This document shows positions 7,979 to 17,796 of a stretch of 64,000 nt of DNA, one piece after another; the first letter of the stretch is position 1, and each line of letters opens with the position of its first letter. The position numbers were made by a program, and so were the translations under genes. The DNA comes from an uncultured Oscillospiraceae bacterium. GTDB taxonomy: Bacteria > Bacillota > Clostridia > Oscillospirales > Oscillospiraceae. The notes under the pieces were generated by a model. The model saw only the letters and a list, made by a program, of their open reading frames with translations. It was not told the DNA's origin and ran no database searches. Location of the stretch: contig CALXDJ010000001.1 of assembly GCA_944387035.1 (NCBI GenBank), positions 62,001-126,000 of the forward strand, read 5' to 3'.

Positions 7979-8848
7979 ATGAAACGCATCCGCATGCAAT
8001 TTGCAGCCCTGGCCCTGGCGCTGCTTCTGCCCGCCTGCGCCTCCCAGTCCCCGGCCCCTCAGCCACCTGCGGAAGAGCCGGAACCCCAGATCACCCTGAC
8101 CGGCCGCATTGTCTCCGTCCAGGAAAGCACGGTCCTTCTGGCCGGTCAGGAGGACGGCGGCCTCTACTCCCTTTCTCTGGACGGCATCCCCTGGACGCTG
8201 GACGGCGCGGACTTTGATCCGCAGGACCCGGCCGCCTCCGGTCTCCCCGGCGGCTCCCTGGTGGGCGCCCTTGCCACCATCGCCTATGACGGCGGCATTA
8301 TGGAGAGCTATCCCATGCAGCTGGGCGGGATGGAATCCGTCTCCGTGACAACGGCGGGCTTTGACAATCTGTGCGGACTGTATCTCACGGTACTGGAAGA
8401 TCTCTGGAACACCGACAGCGGCCTCAACAGCGGCATCACGGAGCTGGGCATCGACCTGTCCCAAACCCGCCTGAGCCAGTCCGAGCAGGCGGCGGTGGCC
8501 TGGGCCTTCGGTCAGTACACGGGACTTTCTCCCATTCAGGGAACCTTTGAGGAGCTGGCGGAGCAGGGCTATCTCACCAGCGAGCCGCTCGGCGACAATC
8601 CGGACGGTCCTCAGTTCTGGCAATGGGAGGACGGATGCCTCTTCTCCATCCAGGAAACGGAAGAGCCGGTGGTCTTCAGCCTCCCCGCCATGGAGACCGG
8701 AACCGCCTCTACGCAGTATGACGGGGTGCGGTTTGACGCGGAAAAATGGCGTTCCGGCCTGGGTGCCTACATTTTCAGCGACTGCACCGCCGTATCCGTG
8801 GACGGCTTCTGGAACAGCTACACCATCGGCAGCGAGGCCATTTCCTGA
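7979..8848 (+). CDS. Hypothetical lipoprotein
   Basis: 289 residues, probably anchored outside the membrane by a lipid on Cys20 (lipobox LPAC after a hydrophobic signal). A Pro/Glu linker (about 22-37) is followed by a beta-rich start, ITLTGRIVSVQESTVLLAGQ, like an OB-type or DUF4369-like segment. A helical stretch and a C-terminal region with FWQWEDGCLFSIQETEEPVVF follow. I do not recognise the family. Start supported by GGAGGGATCCCC. A TATAAA box lies 20 nt upstream with no convincing -35. It stands alone between divergent and unrelated genes. Confidence 0.8.
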   Translation: MKRIRMQFAALALALLLPACASQSPAPQPPAEEPEPQITLTGRIVSVQESTVLLAGQEDGGLYSLSLDGIPWTLDGADFDPQDPAASGLPGGSLVGALATIAYDGGIMESYPMQLGGMESVSVTTAGFDNLCGLYLTVLEDLWNTDSGLNSGITELGIDLSQTRLSQSEQAAVAWAFGQYTGLSPIQGTFEELAEQGYLTSEPLGDNPDGPQFWQWEDGCLFSIQETEEPVVFSLPAMETGTASTQYDGVRFDAEKWRSGLGAYIFSDCTAVSVDGFWNSYTIGSEAIS

Positions 8849-8853
8849 ACGTC

Positions 8854-8882
8854 TTGCCATCCCGGCCGCCATCTGGTATACT
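8854..8882 (+). promoter_or_regulatory. Sigma-A promoter for the frameshifted small membrane protein gene
   Basis: TTGCCA, 17-nt spacer, TATACT on the plus strand, ending 46 nt before the ATG at 8929. Confidence 0.72.
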
Positions 8883-8928
8883 CGCCTCACCAAACCGCCC
8901 ATGAGGCAGTATATCAGGAGGACTCCCC

Positions 8929-9187
8929 ATGTCGGATCTGCTGGAGATCGTGTTGGAAATCGTTCTGGAAGGCGCGCTGCACGGCGCCGCTTCCCCCCCG
9001 TGTCCCCCTGGTGGTCCGGGTCCTGTTGGCAGCCGCGCTGGCAGCGCTCTGGCTGGGGCTTTCCGGGCTGCTTCTCTACGTTGGAATGCAGTCGGGAAGC
9101 ATTCCCCTGATGTTCCTTGGGGGAATCCTTCTGGCCTGCGGCGGAATCCTGCTGGCGGATAAAATCCGCCGGGTCCGCCGCCGTTAA
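8929..9187 (+). pseudogene. Small two-TM membrane protein gene with a frameshift at a C7 tract
   Basis: The ATG at 8929 has AGGAGG 8-9 nt upstream and a good promoter, and reads MSDLLEIVLEIVLEGALHGAAS. At the run of seven Cs (8993-8999) the frame then enters a Pro/Gly-rich, unlikely tail. Shifting one base at the tract continues into RVPLVVRVLLAAALAALWLG, a second hydrophobic stretch LMFLGGILLACGGILLA and a basic end RRVRRR, stopping at 9185-9187. The repaired product would be 85 residues with two membrane helices. Either a real frameshift, phase-variable slippage or a base-calling error. Function unknown. Confidence 0.6.
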
Positions 9188-9227
9188 CAAACCCGGCTTC
9201 ATTTCCCGGAGAAAATCCCGTTTCCTC

Positions 9228-9256
9228 TTGTAAAGTGGGACGGAATGGAGTACAAT
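9228..9256 (+). promoter_or_regulatory. Sigma-A promoter for asnS
   Basis: TTGTAA, 17-nt spacer, TACAAT on the plus strand, about 44 nt before the start codon. Confidence 0.68.
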
Positions 9257-9299
9257 ACGAGGGAATTGCTCCAAAACCAAGAAAAAACGGGTGAATATC

Positions 9300-10694
<1,395 letters not shown>

Positions 10695-10707
10695 TTCATA
10701 TTCCGTC

Positions 10708-10740
10708 AAACCGGACCGGCTGCAGCCGGTCCGGTTTTTT
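10708..10740 (+). terminator. Rho-independent terminator of asnS
   Basis: 13-bp stem (10708-10720 with 10725-10737) with TGCA loop, then TTTTTT. Confidence 0.9.
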
Positions 10741-10778
10741 GCGTCCATTATGCCGTTCAATTTTGCCTACAGCCGCTG

Positions 10779-10797
10779 CTATAAGTCCAGATTATAG
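10779..10797. repeat. Operator-like inverted repeat upstream of fhs
   Basis: CTATAA and TTATAG separated by 7 nt, about 128 nt before fhs. No clear -35/-10 pair was found in 10741-10924; the region is AT-rich near 10860-10915. Function is a guess. Confidence 0.3.
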
Positions 10798-10924
10798 TAA
10801 ATGTATGAAATTCCACACGCTTGTGGGTGCTTTCGCTCTTCCCATCCGGCAGATTTCGTGATATATTTTTCAGGGAAGAAAAAAGTAATACCTTTTTAGA
10901 TTTTAATAAAATGGAGGCCGCAGT

Positions 10925-12598
10925 ATGAATTATCTGTCGGACATTGAGATCGCCCAATCCTGCACGATGAAGCCCATTACCCAGATCGCACAGACTGCCG
11001 GAGTGGACGAAGACTATCTGGAGCTTTACGGCAAATACAAGGCCAAGGTGGACTACCGTCTGCTGCGGGAGAGCAAGCGCCCGGACGGCAAGCTGATCCT
11101 GGTCACCGCCATCAACCCCACTCCCGCCGGCGAGGGCAAGACCACCACCACCGTCGGTCTGGCGGATGCCATGCGCCGCTTGGGAAAGAACACCCTGGTC
11201 GCTCTGCGGGAGCCTTCTCTGGGCCCGGTGTTCGGCGTCAAGGGCGGCGCCGCCGGCGGCGGCTATGCCCAGGTGGTGCCCATGGAGGACATCAACCTGC
11301 ACTTTACCGGTGACTTCCATGCCATCGGCGCGGCCAACAACCTGCTGGCCGCCATGCTGGACAACCACATTCAGCAGGGCAACGCTCTGGGCATTGATGT
11401 CAAGCGGATCTGCTGGAAACGGTGCGTGGACATGAATGACCGGCAGCTGCGCAACATTGTGGATGGCCTGGGCGGCCGGATGCAGGGTGTTCCCCGGGAG
11501 GACGGCTTTGACATCACCGTGGCCAGCGAGATTATGGCCGTTCTCTGCCTGGCCTCCGACATTCCCGACCTGAAGGCCCGGCTGGGCCGCATGGTGGTGG
11601 GCTACACCTTTGACGGCAAGCCCGTCACCGCCCACGACCTCAAGGCCGAAGGCGCCATGGCCGCCCTGCTCAAGGACGCCCTCAAGCCCAACCTGGTCCA
11701 GACTCTGGAGGGTACCCCCGCCTTTATCCACGGCGGCCCCTTCGCCAACATCGCCCATGGCTGCAACTCCGTCATGGCCACCCGGATGGCCATGCGTCTG
11801 GCGGACTACGCGGTTACGGAAGCAGGCTTCGGCGCGGACCTGGGCGCCGAGAAGTTCCTGGATATCAAGTGCCGTCTGGCGGGACTGACTCCCAGCGCTG
11901 TGGTGGTCGTGGCCACCGTGCGGGCCCTGAAAAACCATGGCGGTGTCCCCAAGGCCGAGCTGAACACGGAAAATCTGGAGGCACTGGAACGGGGATTGCC
12001 CAATCTTCTCCAGCACGTGGAGAACATCACCCAGGTCTTTGGCCTGCCCTGCGTAGTGGCCATCAACGCCTTCCCCACGGACACCCCCGCAGAACTCCAG
12101 CTGGTGGAGGAGCGGTGCCGGGCTCTGGGTGTCCGGGTAGCACTCAGTGAGGTGTGGGCCAAGGGCGGCGCAGGCGGTGAAGCACTGGCACAGGAGGTCA
12201 TTCGTCTTTGCGAACAGCCCAACCACTTCCAGTTTGCCTACGATACAGCTGAGAGCATCGAAGAAAAACTCAACGACATCGCCCGCAAGATCTATCACGC
12301 CGACGGTGCGGTACTGACCCCTGCCGCCCGGAAGCAGGCCCGGGAACTGGAGGATCTGGGCTTCGGCGGTCTGCCGGTGTGCATGGCCAAAACCCAGTAT
12401 TCCTTCTCCGATGACGCCACGCTCCTGGGCGCTCCCAAGGGCTTCACCATCACGGTCCGCAACCTGAAGGTCTCGGCCGGTGCCGGTTTCCTGGTGGCGC
12501 TGACCGGTGACATCATGACCATGCCGGGCCTGCCCAAAGTCCCGGCAGCAGAAAAGATCGATGTGGACGAGCACGGCCGGATCACGGGTCTGTTCTGA
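10925..12598 (+). CDS. fhs: Formate-tetrahydrofolate ligase
   Basis: ATP-dependent formation of 10-formyl-THF from formate and THF, feeding one-carbon metabolism (purines, and in acetogens the Wood-Ljungdahl methyl branch). 557 residues, the normal length. The P-loop-like motif [18 protein letters not shown] lies at about 62-79, followed by [20 protein letters not shown]. The C-terminal region ends in the conserved [34 protein letters not shown] precedes the ATG. Monocistronic and convergent with pyk. Confidence 0.97.
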   Translation: MNYLSDIEIAQSCTMKPITQIAQTAGVDEDYLELYGKYKAKVDYRLLRESKRPDGKLILVTAINPTPAGEGKTTTTVGLADAMRRLGKNTLVALREPSLGPVFGVKGGAAGGGYAQVVPMEDINLHFTGDFHAIGAANNLLAAMLDNHIQQGNALGIDVKRICWKRCVDMNDRQLRNIVDGLGGRMQGVPREDGFDITVASEIMAVLCLASDIPDLKARLGRMVVGYTFDGKPVTAHDLKAEGAMAALLKDALKPNLVQTLEGTPAFIHGGPFANIAHGCNSVMATRMAMRLADYAVTEAGFGADLGAEKFLDIKCRLAGLTPSAVVVVATVRALKNHGGVPKAELNTENLEALERGLPNLLQHVENITQVFGLPCVVAINAFPTDTPAELQLVEERCRALGVRVALSEVWAKGGAGGEALAQEVIRLCEQPNHFQFAYDTAESIEEKLNDIARKIYHADGAVLTPAARKQARELEDLGFGGLPVCMAKTQYSFSDDATLLGAPKGFTITVRNLKVSAGAGFLVALTGDIMTMPGLPKVPAAEKIDVDEHGRITGLF

Positions 12599-12657
12599 GA
12601 TCGGCTGCTCCGCTCTCTGCATGTAAGCGGTTGCCGCTCTTTTGCCATACAGCAAGC

Positions 12658-12691
12658 AAACGCCCCGTTCCCAATTGGGAACGGGGCGTTT
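12658..12691. terminator. Bidirectional stem-loop terminator between fhs and pyk
   Basis: Perfect 34-bp palindrome (15-bp arms, AATT loop) between the convergent stops; T-runs are short on both sides. Confidence 0.8.
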
Positions 12692-12702
12692 ACTTGTTGT
12701 TC

Positions 12703-14451
12703 TTACTGGGGCAGCGTCTGGACCATGCCTCTGGCACAGTCCACCGCTACCATGACGCCGTCCTTGAGGCGGCGGGTGGCATCGGTCGCGCCCACAATCA
12801 CAGGCTTATCCAGCGTCAGTCCCACGGTGGCAGTATGGCTCTCTGCGCTGGCCTCCTCACTGATGACCGCAGCGGCCTGACGAATATAGGGCAGCAGCTC
12901 ATTGGTGGTATAGGGAACTACCAGCACATCACCGGGGTGAAACTTCTCCGCCACGGACTCCAGGCTGCGGCACACGCACAGACGGCCGCTGGCCTTCTGG
13001 GTACCAATGCCCATGGCATTGACCAAGGAGCCGCCCACCTGATGGACCCGGATCATATTGGTGGTACCGGTCACACCCACCGGCACACCGGCAGTGACCA
13101 CGACCAGATCTCCCTGCTTGACCAAACCGGCCTCCACAGCGGTCTTGACGGCAAACTCCACCAGTTCATCCGTGCTGCTGGCATAGGGCATGGTCAGGGG
13201 TTCCACACCCCAGTACAGTGCCATCTGCCGCTGCACCTGCGGATCCAGCAGCAGCGCCACCACCGTGGTGCTGGGCCGGAAGCGGCTGACCATCTGAGCG
13301 GTCACGCCTCTCTGGCTGACGGTGAGGATGGCATCGGCGCCAATGTCCATGGCCGTGGTGCAGGCGGCGTGGGCCGTGGCGGCCGTGATGGAAAGACGGT
13401 TCTTGCCCACCATCTTCATGGGCCGCACAGACGCGTCCACATTGGCCTCAGTCTTGCGGGCAATGGCATCCATCGTCCGCACAGCCTCTACGGGATACTT
13501 GCCCGCAGCCGTCTCGCCGGAGAGCATGATGGCAGAGGTTCCATCATAAATGGCGTTGGCCACGTCGGTGATCTCCGCCCGGGTGGGACGGGGATTTTCA
13601 ATCATGGAGTCCAGCATCTGGGTGGCGGTGATGACCGGCTTGCCGCAGGCCACACATTTGGCAATCATATCCTTTTGCAGAATGGGGATCTCGGTGAAGT
13701 CGATTTCCACGCCCAGATCGCCGCGGGCCACCATGATGCCGTCGGCTACCGCCAAAATCTCAGACAGATTGGAAATACCCTCCTGATTCTCCACCTTGGC
13801 AATAATCCGGATGGCAGAACCCTCCCGATCCAGCAGGCTGCGGATTTCCCGCACATCCGCCGCAGAGCGGACAAAGCTGGCGGCAATATAATCAAAGCCC
13901 TGTTCGACACCGAAGAGAATATCATCCCGGTCTCTCTGGCTCATATACGGCATGTTCAGCCGCACGCCGGGCACGTTGACGCCCTTGTTGTTCTTCATGA
14001 CGCCGTCATTTTCCACGCGGCAGCGAATTTCTGTGGCGGTGGTCTCCAGCACAGTCAAACGGACCAGGCCGTCATCGAGCAGAATGGTGTCTCCTTCCTT
14101 CACGTCTCCGGGCAGATCCGCGTAGGTAATGGAGCAGCGGTGTACATCTCCGGGAACATCCTCCGTGGTCAATGTAAACTCCGCGCCGGTCACCAATTCC
14201 ACCGGGCCATCCTGAAAGGATTTGAGCCGGATCTCGGGTCCCTTGGTATCCAGCATGGCCGCCACGGGCCGATGCAGTTCCTCCCGCAGGGCCTTCAGGA
14301 CATCCAGCCGGGCCTTGTGCTCTTCATGGCTGCCGTGGGAGAAATTAAACCGGGCCACATTCATTCCGGCCAGGATCATATCCCGCAGCACACCCTCCCG
14401 GTCTGTGGAGGGGCCCAGTGTGCAGACAATCTTCGTCTTTCTCATATCCAT
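12703..14451 (-). CDS. pyk: Pyruvate kinase with C-terminal PEP-utiliser-type domain
   Basis: Converts PEP and ADP to pyruvate and ATP, the last step of glycolysis. 582 residues, the Bacillus-type length. The barrel begins TKIVCTLGPSTD, with GMNVARFNFSHGSHEEH, MLDTKGPEIR, the K/Mg site IIAKVENQEGI and MVARGDLGVEI, and ITATQMLDSMI. An alpha/beta C-domain comes next, and residues about 490-582 form the extra mobile domain (ATVGLTLDKPVIVGATDATR). AAGGCGG precedes the start at about 10 nt. It is monocistronic, with its own promoter. Confidence 0.97.
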   Translation of the reverse strand: MDMRKTKIVCTLGPSTDREGVLRDMILAGMNVARFNFSHGSHEEHKARLDVLKALREELHRPVAAMLDTKGPEIRLKSFQDGPVELVTGAEFTLTTEDVPGDVHRCSITYADLPGDVKEGDTILLDDGLVRLTVLETTATEIRCRVENDGVMKNNKGVNVPGVRLNMPYMSQRDRDDILFGVEQGFDYIAASFVRSAADVREIRSLLDREGSAIRIIAKVENQEGISNLSEILAVADGIMVARGDLGVEIDFTEIPILQKDMIAKCVACGKPVITATQMLDSMIENPRPTRAEITDVANAIYDGTSAIMLSGETAAGKYPVEAVRTMDAIARKTEANVDASVRPMKMVGKNRLSITAATAHAACTTAMDIGADAILTVSQRGVTAQMVSRFRPSTTVVALLLDPQVQRQMALYWGVEPLTMPYASSTDELVEFAVKTAVEAGLVKQGDLVVVTAGVPVGVTGTTNMIRVHQVGGSLVNAMGIGTQKASGRLCVCRSLESVAEKFHPGDVLVVPYTTNELLPYIRQAAAVISEEASAESHTATVGLTLDKPVIVGATDATRRLKDGVMVAVDCARGMVQTLPQ

Positions 14452-14497
14452 AGGTCCATATCCGCCTTTCTAAAGTAATCGTTTTCGTCTGCGGGGT

Positions 14498-14525
14498 ATT
14501 GTATCACACTCCGACAAAATGTAAA
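14498..14525 (-). promoter_or_regulatory. Sigma-A promoter for pyk
   Basis: Minus strand TTTACA, 16-nt spacer, TACAAT. The rest of 14526-14614 shows no gene. Confidence 0.6.
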
Positions 14526-14614
14526 AGCCCCTGAATGTAAAAAGCCGCAAAAAGTTCCTTGTCCAGTTTTATGTACTTCTCCCAATAAACCATGCAGCCA
14601 GGATCTCTCTTCTC

Positions 14615-14646
14615 AAAAAAGCCGCGCGGCATGCTGGCCGCGCGGT
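14615..14646 (-). terminator. Terminator of the glycosyltransferase operon
   Basis: 9-bp GC stem (14622-14630 with 14637-14645), 6-nt loop, then TTTTTT on the minus strand, directly after the stop at 14650. Confidence 0.87.
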
Positions 14647-14649
14647 GAA

Positions 14650-15726
14650 TCAAAGACGGTATCGTTTTGCGGGCACCGGCGCCGGAATCGGCGCAACAGC
14701 CGAAACAGGTACCGGGGTCGGAGCAGGCAGAATCTGGGCCGCCCGGTAAATCTCCCGCAGCCGGTCGCCCACGGCCTCCAAGCTCCGGGCCTGTGCAACT
14801 GCCCGGCCTGCGGCAGTCAGGTCCGGCAGCGTTCCGGAGAGGATTCCCTCCACCGCCGCCCGGAATCCGGCTGTATCCCGGGCTTTGCGCACATGGACAC
14901 CATCCGTCAGCCAATCCTGGTAAACCGGAATATCCCGTACCACCACGGGAATTCCGCAGGCCAGAGCCTCCAGCACCACGATTCCCTCCGTCTCCTCATG
15001 GCTGAGGAATGCAAACACATCGGCGCCGCAGTAGGCCTCCCGCAGGCGCTCCGGCTCCACAAATCCCGGGAACGTCACATTCGCAGGAGCTTCCTCCATT
15101 GCCTGGCGGATCGCTGCAGGAACCAATCGGGGATCCGTCCAGCCGAACCAGAAAAAGCGGACATCCGGCATTTGGCGAGCCAGTTCCAGAAATTCCGGCA
15201 GTCCCTTGCGGGCAATGGTATGCCCCACCGAAATCACCACTTTTTCGTCTTCCCGCAATCCGTAACGGCTCCGGAATGCCTCCCGCATTGCAGAATCCGG
15301 AGAAAACTTGTCCGTATCCACGCCGTTGGAAAGCGCGTAGACCGGACGGCGCAGGCCATAGCCCTTGAGCAGCTGGCGGGAATATTCAGACGGCGTAATC
15401 ACCACATCCCCCAGTCCATAGCAGAAGGTAATCCAGCGCCGGAACAACGGTGCCAGGAGGTTGGAACCCTTAAAAGAATTCCGGAAGTCTTCCATGGTAG
15501 AGTGTCCATACCAGACCACTTTCTTCCCACGAATCCGCGCCCACACGGCCGCTGCCGCAGAATCAGGAAGCACCGTGTTGATGTGGACGGCGCCTGTGTC
15601 CGCGGTCCAGTGGTCCGTGGGCTCAATGCCGACCCGCCGCAGGGATTCCCGCTGATGGCCCATAGCCTGTCCCACACCGCTCTTGCCTACCAGGCGTTCG
15701 CCGCCCCGGTATATATAAATTCGCAT
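14650..15726 (-). CDS. GT4 glycosyltransferase, probable second-step glycolipid (LafB/CpoA-like) synthase
   Basis: 358 residues. The opening MRIYIYRGGERLVGKSGVGQ recalls streptococcal CpoA/LafB, which adds a second sugar to glucosyl-diacylglycerol. The C-terminal GT-B half has VISVGHTIARKGLPEFLELA, the acidic EX7E motif region HEETEGIVVLEALACGIPVV and a Pro/Ala-rich tail. It is a cytoplasmic-face peripheral membrane enzyme by family analogy. Start at 15726 because AAGGAGG sits 7 nt upstream. It lies 11 nt after the TVP38-like gene and is last in a three-gene operon. The exact sugar and acceptor are inferred. Confidence 0.8.
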   Translation of the reverse strand: MRIYIYRGGERLVGKSGVGQAMGHQRESLRRVGIEPTDHWTADTGAVHINTVLPDSAAAAVWARIRGKKVVWYGHSTMEDFRNSFKGSNLLAPLFRRWITFCYGLGDVVITPSEYSRQLLKGYGLRRPVYALSNGVDTDKFSPDSAMREAFRSRYGLREDEKVVISVGHTIARKGLPEFLELARQMPDVRFFWFGWTDPRLVPAAIRQAMEEAPANVTFPGFVEPERLREAYCGADVFAFLSHEETEGIVVLEALACGIPVVVRDIPVYQDWLTDGVHVRKARDTAGFRAAVEGILSGTLPDLTAAGRAVAQARSLEAVGDRLREIYRAAQILPAPTPVPVSAVAPIPAPVPAKRYRL

Positions 15727-15737
15727 TGTGCGCCTCC

Positions 15738-16328
15738 TTACGCCCCCGTGATCATCTGCCAAATTGCCGTCAGTCCCAAGCTATACAGGGAAATGGCAAA
15801 GGGCTTGCCCAAAAGGATGATGGCAGTGTACCGCCGCCAGGTCATATCCGTCGTACCCGCCAGGTAGCACAAAAAGTCATCCGGTGCCACCGGCAAAAAG
15901 ATTGCAAGGGCAAACAGGCGGGAAAACCGGTCCTTCTCCTCTGCCCAGCGGCTGTAGCGATCAATGGTCTTCTGAGAAAAGAGCAGCGGCAGCAGCGGCT
16001 TTCCGCAGCTGCGGGCCACCGCAAAGGCCATCAGGGAACCCGCGCAGATCCCCACATAGTTATATACAAATCCCCACACCGGGCCGAACATCAGAACGCC
16101 CACCAGGCATCCCAGGCCGCCGGGCAGAATCGGCACAACCACCTGCACTGCCTGAAATACGGTGAAGATCAGCGCACCCGCCGCGCCGCAGCCCGCCACC
16201 AGGGCCTCCATCCGCTCCTGGGAGGTCAGGATTCCAGTCTTCCATCCCCACAGTGCCAGGACGACGCAGATTGCCAGTCCTGCCAGGGACACCACTCGTA
16301 ATACCGTCTTTTCAATGGGTTGGGTCAT
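15738..16328 (-). CDS. TVP38/TMEM64 (DedA-like, VTT-domain) membrane protein
   Basis: 196 residues with about five hydrophobic segments. VTT-type signatures are VPILPGGLGCLVGVLMFGPV in the first half, AGSLMAFAVARSCGKPLL in the middle, and FLPVAPDDFLCYLAGTTDM with the re-entrant APDD motif. Members of this superfamily are linked to lipid scrambling or lipid-carrier flipping. Its start overlaps the stop of the upstream glycosyltransferase by 4 nt (ATGA). This tight coupling with two lipid glycosyltransferases suggests it moves or organises the glycolipid product; that role is inference. Confidence 0.85.
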   Translation of the reverse strand: MTQPIEKTVLRVVSLAGLAICVVLALWGWKTGILTSQERMEALVAGCGAAGALIFTVFQAVQVVVPILPGGLGCLVGVLMFGPVWGFVYNYVGICAGSLMAFAVARSCGKPLLPLLFSQKTIDRYSRWAEEKDRFSRLFALAIFLPVAPDDFLCYLAGTTDMTWRRYTAIILLGKPFAISLYSLGLTAIWQMITGA

Positions 16329-17500
16329 GCAGACACCTTCCTTTCATGGTGATGACGTTCGATTTGATCGAGATAAAGACGTTCCATCCGGCAGGCAAAC
16401 GTCTCGGCAGAAAAGGATTCTGCACTTTCCCGGGCACACCGGGAAAGCTGCTCCCGCCGATGAGGCTGAGAACGGAACAAGGACAGCTTACGCATAAAAT
16501 CCGCCTCATCCTGGTACTGCCATCCATTTTCCCCGTCCCGGATGACACCGCTCAGACAGGGATCCGCCCGGCACAAGGCCGGTACACCTGCCGCCAGAGC
16601 CTCCGCATACGTCAGGCCCTGGGTTTCACTGGTGGAGGCGCTGACAAACAGGTCTCCCAGCTGATACCAGTCACCCACCTGCTCCGGCGGGACCATGCCG
16701 GCAAACACCACCGCAGGTGCCCGCAGTCCCAGTTCCGCAGCCACGGCCTCCAGCCGGGCCCGATGCGGACCATCGCCTACCAACAGCAGAGTCACAGCCT
16801 CCGAACCCATGGCCGCGCGCAGGCGCAGCAGCTCTTCCACATTCTTCTCGGCCGCCAGGCGTCCCACACTGACCAGCACCAGATTGTCCGCCGGGATCTC
16901 CAGACTGGCCTTGAGCACCGCCATCCGCCAGGGATCCGGCTCCCGGCGGAACCGCCGCAGATCAATACCGGAGGGCACTACAAAGACCGGCCGAGACACG
17001 CCGTAGCTTTCCAGCAGGAATCGCACCTTTCCTGTGGGAGCAACCAGGCAATCCGTCTGGGAGGCAATCCAGCGGGAAAACAGGGCCACCGCCTTCCTGC
17101 CGAACCGTACACTGGGAGAGAAGTAATGGGTATAATCTTCGTAAACCGTGTGGTACGTATGGACCAAAGGCACATCCAGCTCCTCCGCAATCCGTCGGGC
17201 CAGAAAGAATGTGGAAAACTCACACTGAGAATGGACCACATCCGGTCCCCATTCCACCAGTTCCCGTACGTAGCCCCCCGCCAAAGCGGTACGCAGGCGG
17301 GCTCCGGGATAGATCAACCCCGCCGCCACGGACCCCAGGGCCGTGACACCGTCCTGCTCCCGGGAGCGAGTCGTCTGAGAAAGTGTTAAGATCCGGACCT
17401 CATGTCCCCGGCGCTCCAGTTCCCGCCGCAGATTCTTGACGGATGTCACCACGCCATTGACCGCAGGCGCATACCAATCTGTCGTCAGTAAAACTTTCAT
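16325..17500 (-). CDS. GT4 glycosyltransferase, probable diacylglycerol glucosyltransferase (LafA/MgdA-like)
   Basis: 391 residues, GT-B fold. The N-terminus KVLLTTDWYAPAVNGVVTSV and the HSQCEF and HTYHTVYEDYTHYFSP motifs are typical of 1,2-diacylglycerol 3-glucosyltransferases. The C-domain has VSVGRLAAEKNVEELLRLRA, LLVGDGPHRARLE and the EX7E motif region SETQGLTYAEALAAG. GGGACGAGGG precedes the ATG. It is the first gene of the glycolipid operon, after a leader with a possible 16-codon peptide and an operator-like repeat. Likely role: first sugar of a membrane glycolipid or lipoteichoic-acid-type anchor. Confidence 0.85.
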   Translation of the reverse strand: MKVLLTTDWYAPAVNGVVTSVKNLRRELERRGHEVRILTLSQTTRSREQDGVTALGSVAAGLIYPGARLRTALAGGYVRELVEWGPDVVHSQCEFSTFFLARRIAEELDVPLVHTYHTVYEDYTHYFSPSVRFGRKAVALFSRWIASQTDCLVAPTGKVRFLLESYGVSRPVFVVPSGIDLRRFRREPDPWRMAVLKASLEIPADNLVLVSVGRLAAEKNVEELLRLRAAMGSEAVTLLLVGDGPHRARLEAVAAELGLRAPAVVFAGMVPPEQVGDWYQLGDLFVSASTSETQGLTYAEALAAGVPALCRADPCLSGVIRDGENGWQYQDEADFMRKLSLFRSQPHRREQLSRCARESAESFSAETFACRMERLYLDQIERHHHERKVSA

Positions 17501-17510
17501 CCCTCGTCCC

Positions 17511-17561
17511 TCATTTCCGTGTACTGATTCTCTTACGATACAGGCTGTCGTTTTTCTTCAA
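17511..17561 (-). CDS. Possible 16-residue leader peptide
   Basis: Minus-strand TTG start preceded by AGGAGG (4-nt spacing), reading MKKNDSLYRKRISTRK then TGA, ending 10 nt before the start of the glycosyltransferase gene. It lies downstream of the promoter. A chance ORF is possible; only the strong ribosome site argues for translation. Confidence 0.35.
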   Translation of the reverse strand: MKKNDSLYRKRISTRK

Positions 17562-17578
17562 AACGCCTCCTGTGTTAT

Positions 17579-17607
17579 TGTACTAGTGTATTAGCTATAG
17601 TAGTACA
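17579..17607. promoter_or_regulatory. Operator-like inverted repeat TGTACTA-N15-TAGTACA
   Basis: Perfect 7-bp arms over 29 bp, covering the -10 box and start region of the glycosyltransferase operon promoter. Layout resembles sites of GntR (YtrA-type) repressors; no such regulator is in the window. Confidence 0.55.
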
Positions 17608-17625
17608 GTTAGAACAGTTTGTCAA
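17597..17625 (-). promoter_or_regulatory. Sigma-A promoter for the glycosyltransferase operon
   Basis: Minus strand TTGACA, 17-nt spacer, TACTAT. 17626-17745 is AT-rich and shows no gene. Confidence 0.78.
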
Positions 17626-17745
17626 GCGCTTCCCTAAAATTAGTATATTGTTTTTTTATAAACCATTCGTCTGCAATTACGTTAAATTCCAGAAAAATCC
17701 CACTACTTTTAAAACGAACGAGGAAGAAAAGCGTTTCAGGAAAAC

Positions 17746-17780
17746 AAAAAAATCCCGCGGACATGTTGTCCGCGGGATTT
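17746..17780 (-). terminator. Terminator of the HpcH/HpaI aldolase gene
   Basis: 14-bp stem (17750-17763 with 17767-17780), 3-nt loop, seven Ts on the minus strand. Confidence 0.9.
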
Positions 17781-17796
17781 GATAAGGAACGCTTTT

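Noticed and set aside
10741-10924. THF riboswitch upstream of fhs
   Set aside because: None of the conserved THF-riboswitch sequence was recognised; only a short CTATAA/TTATAG repeat.
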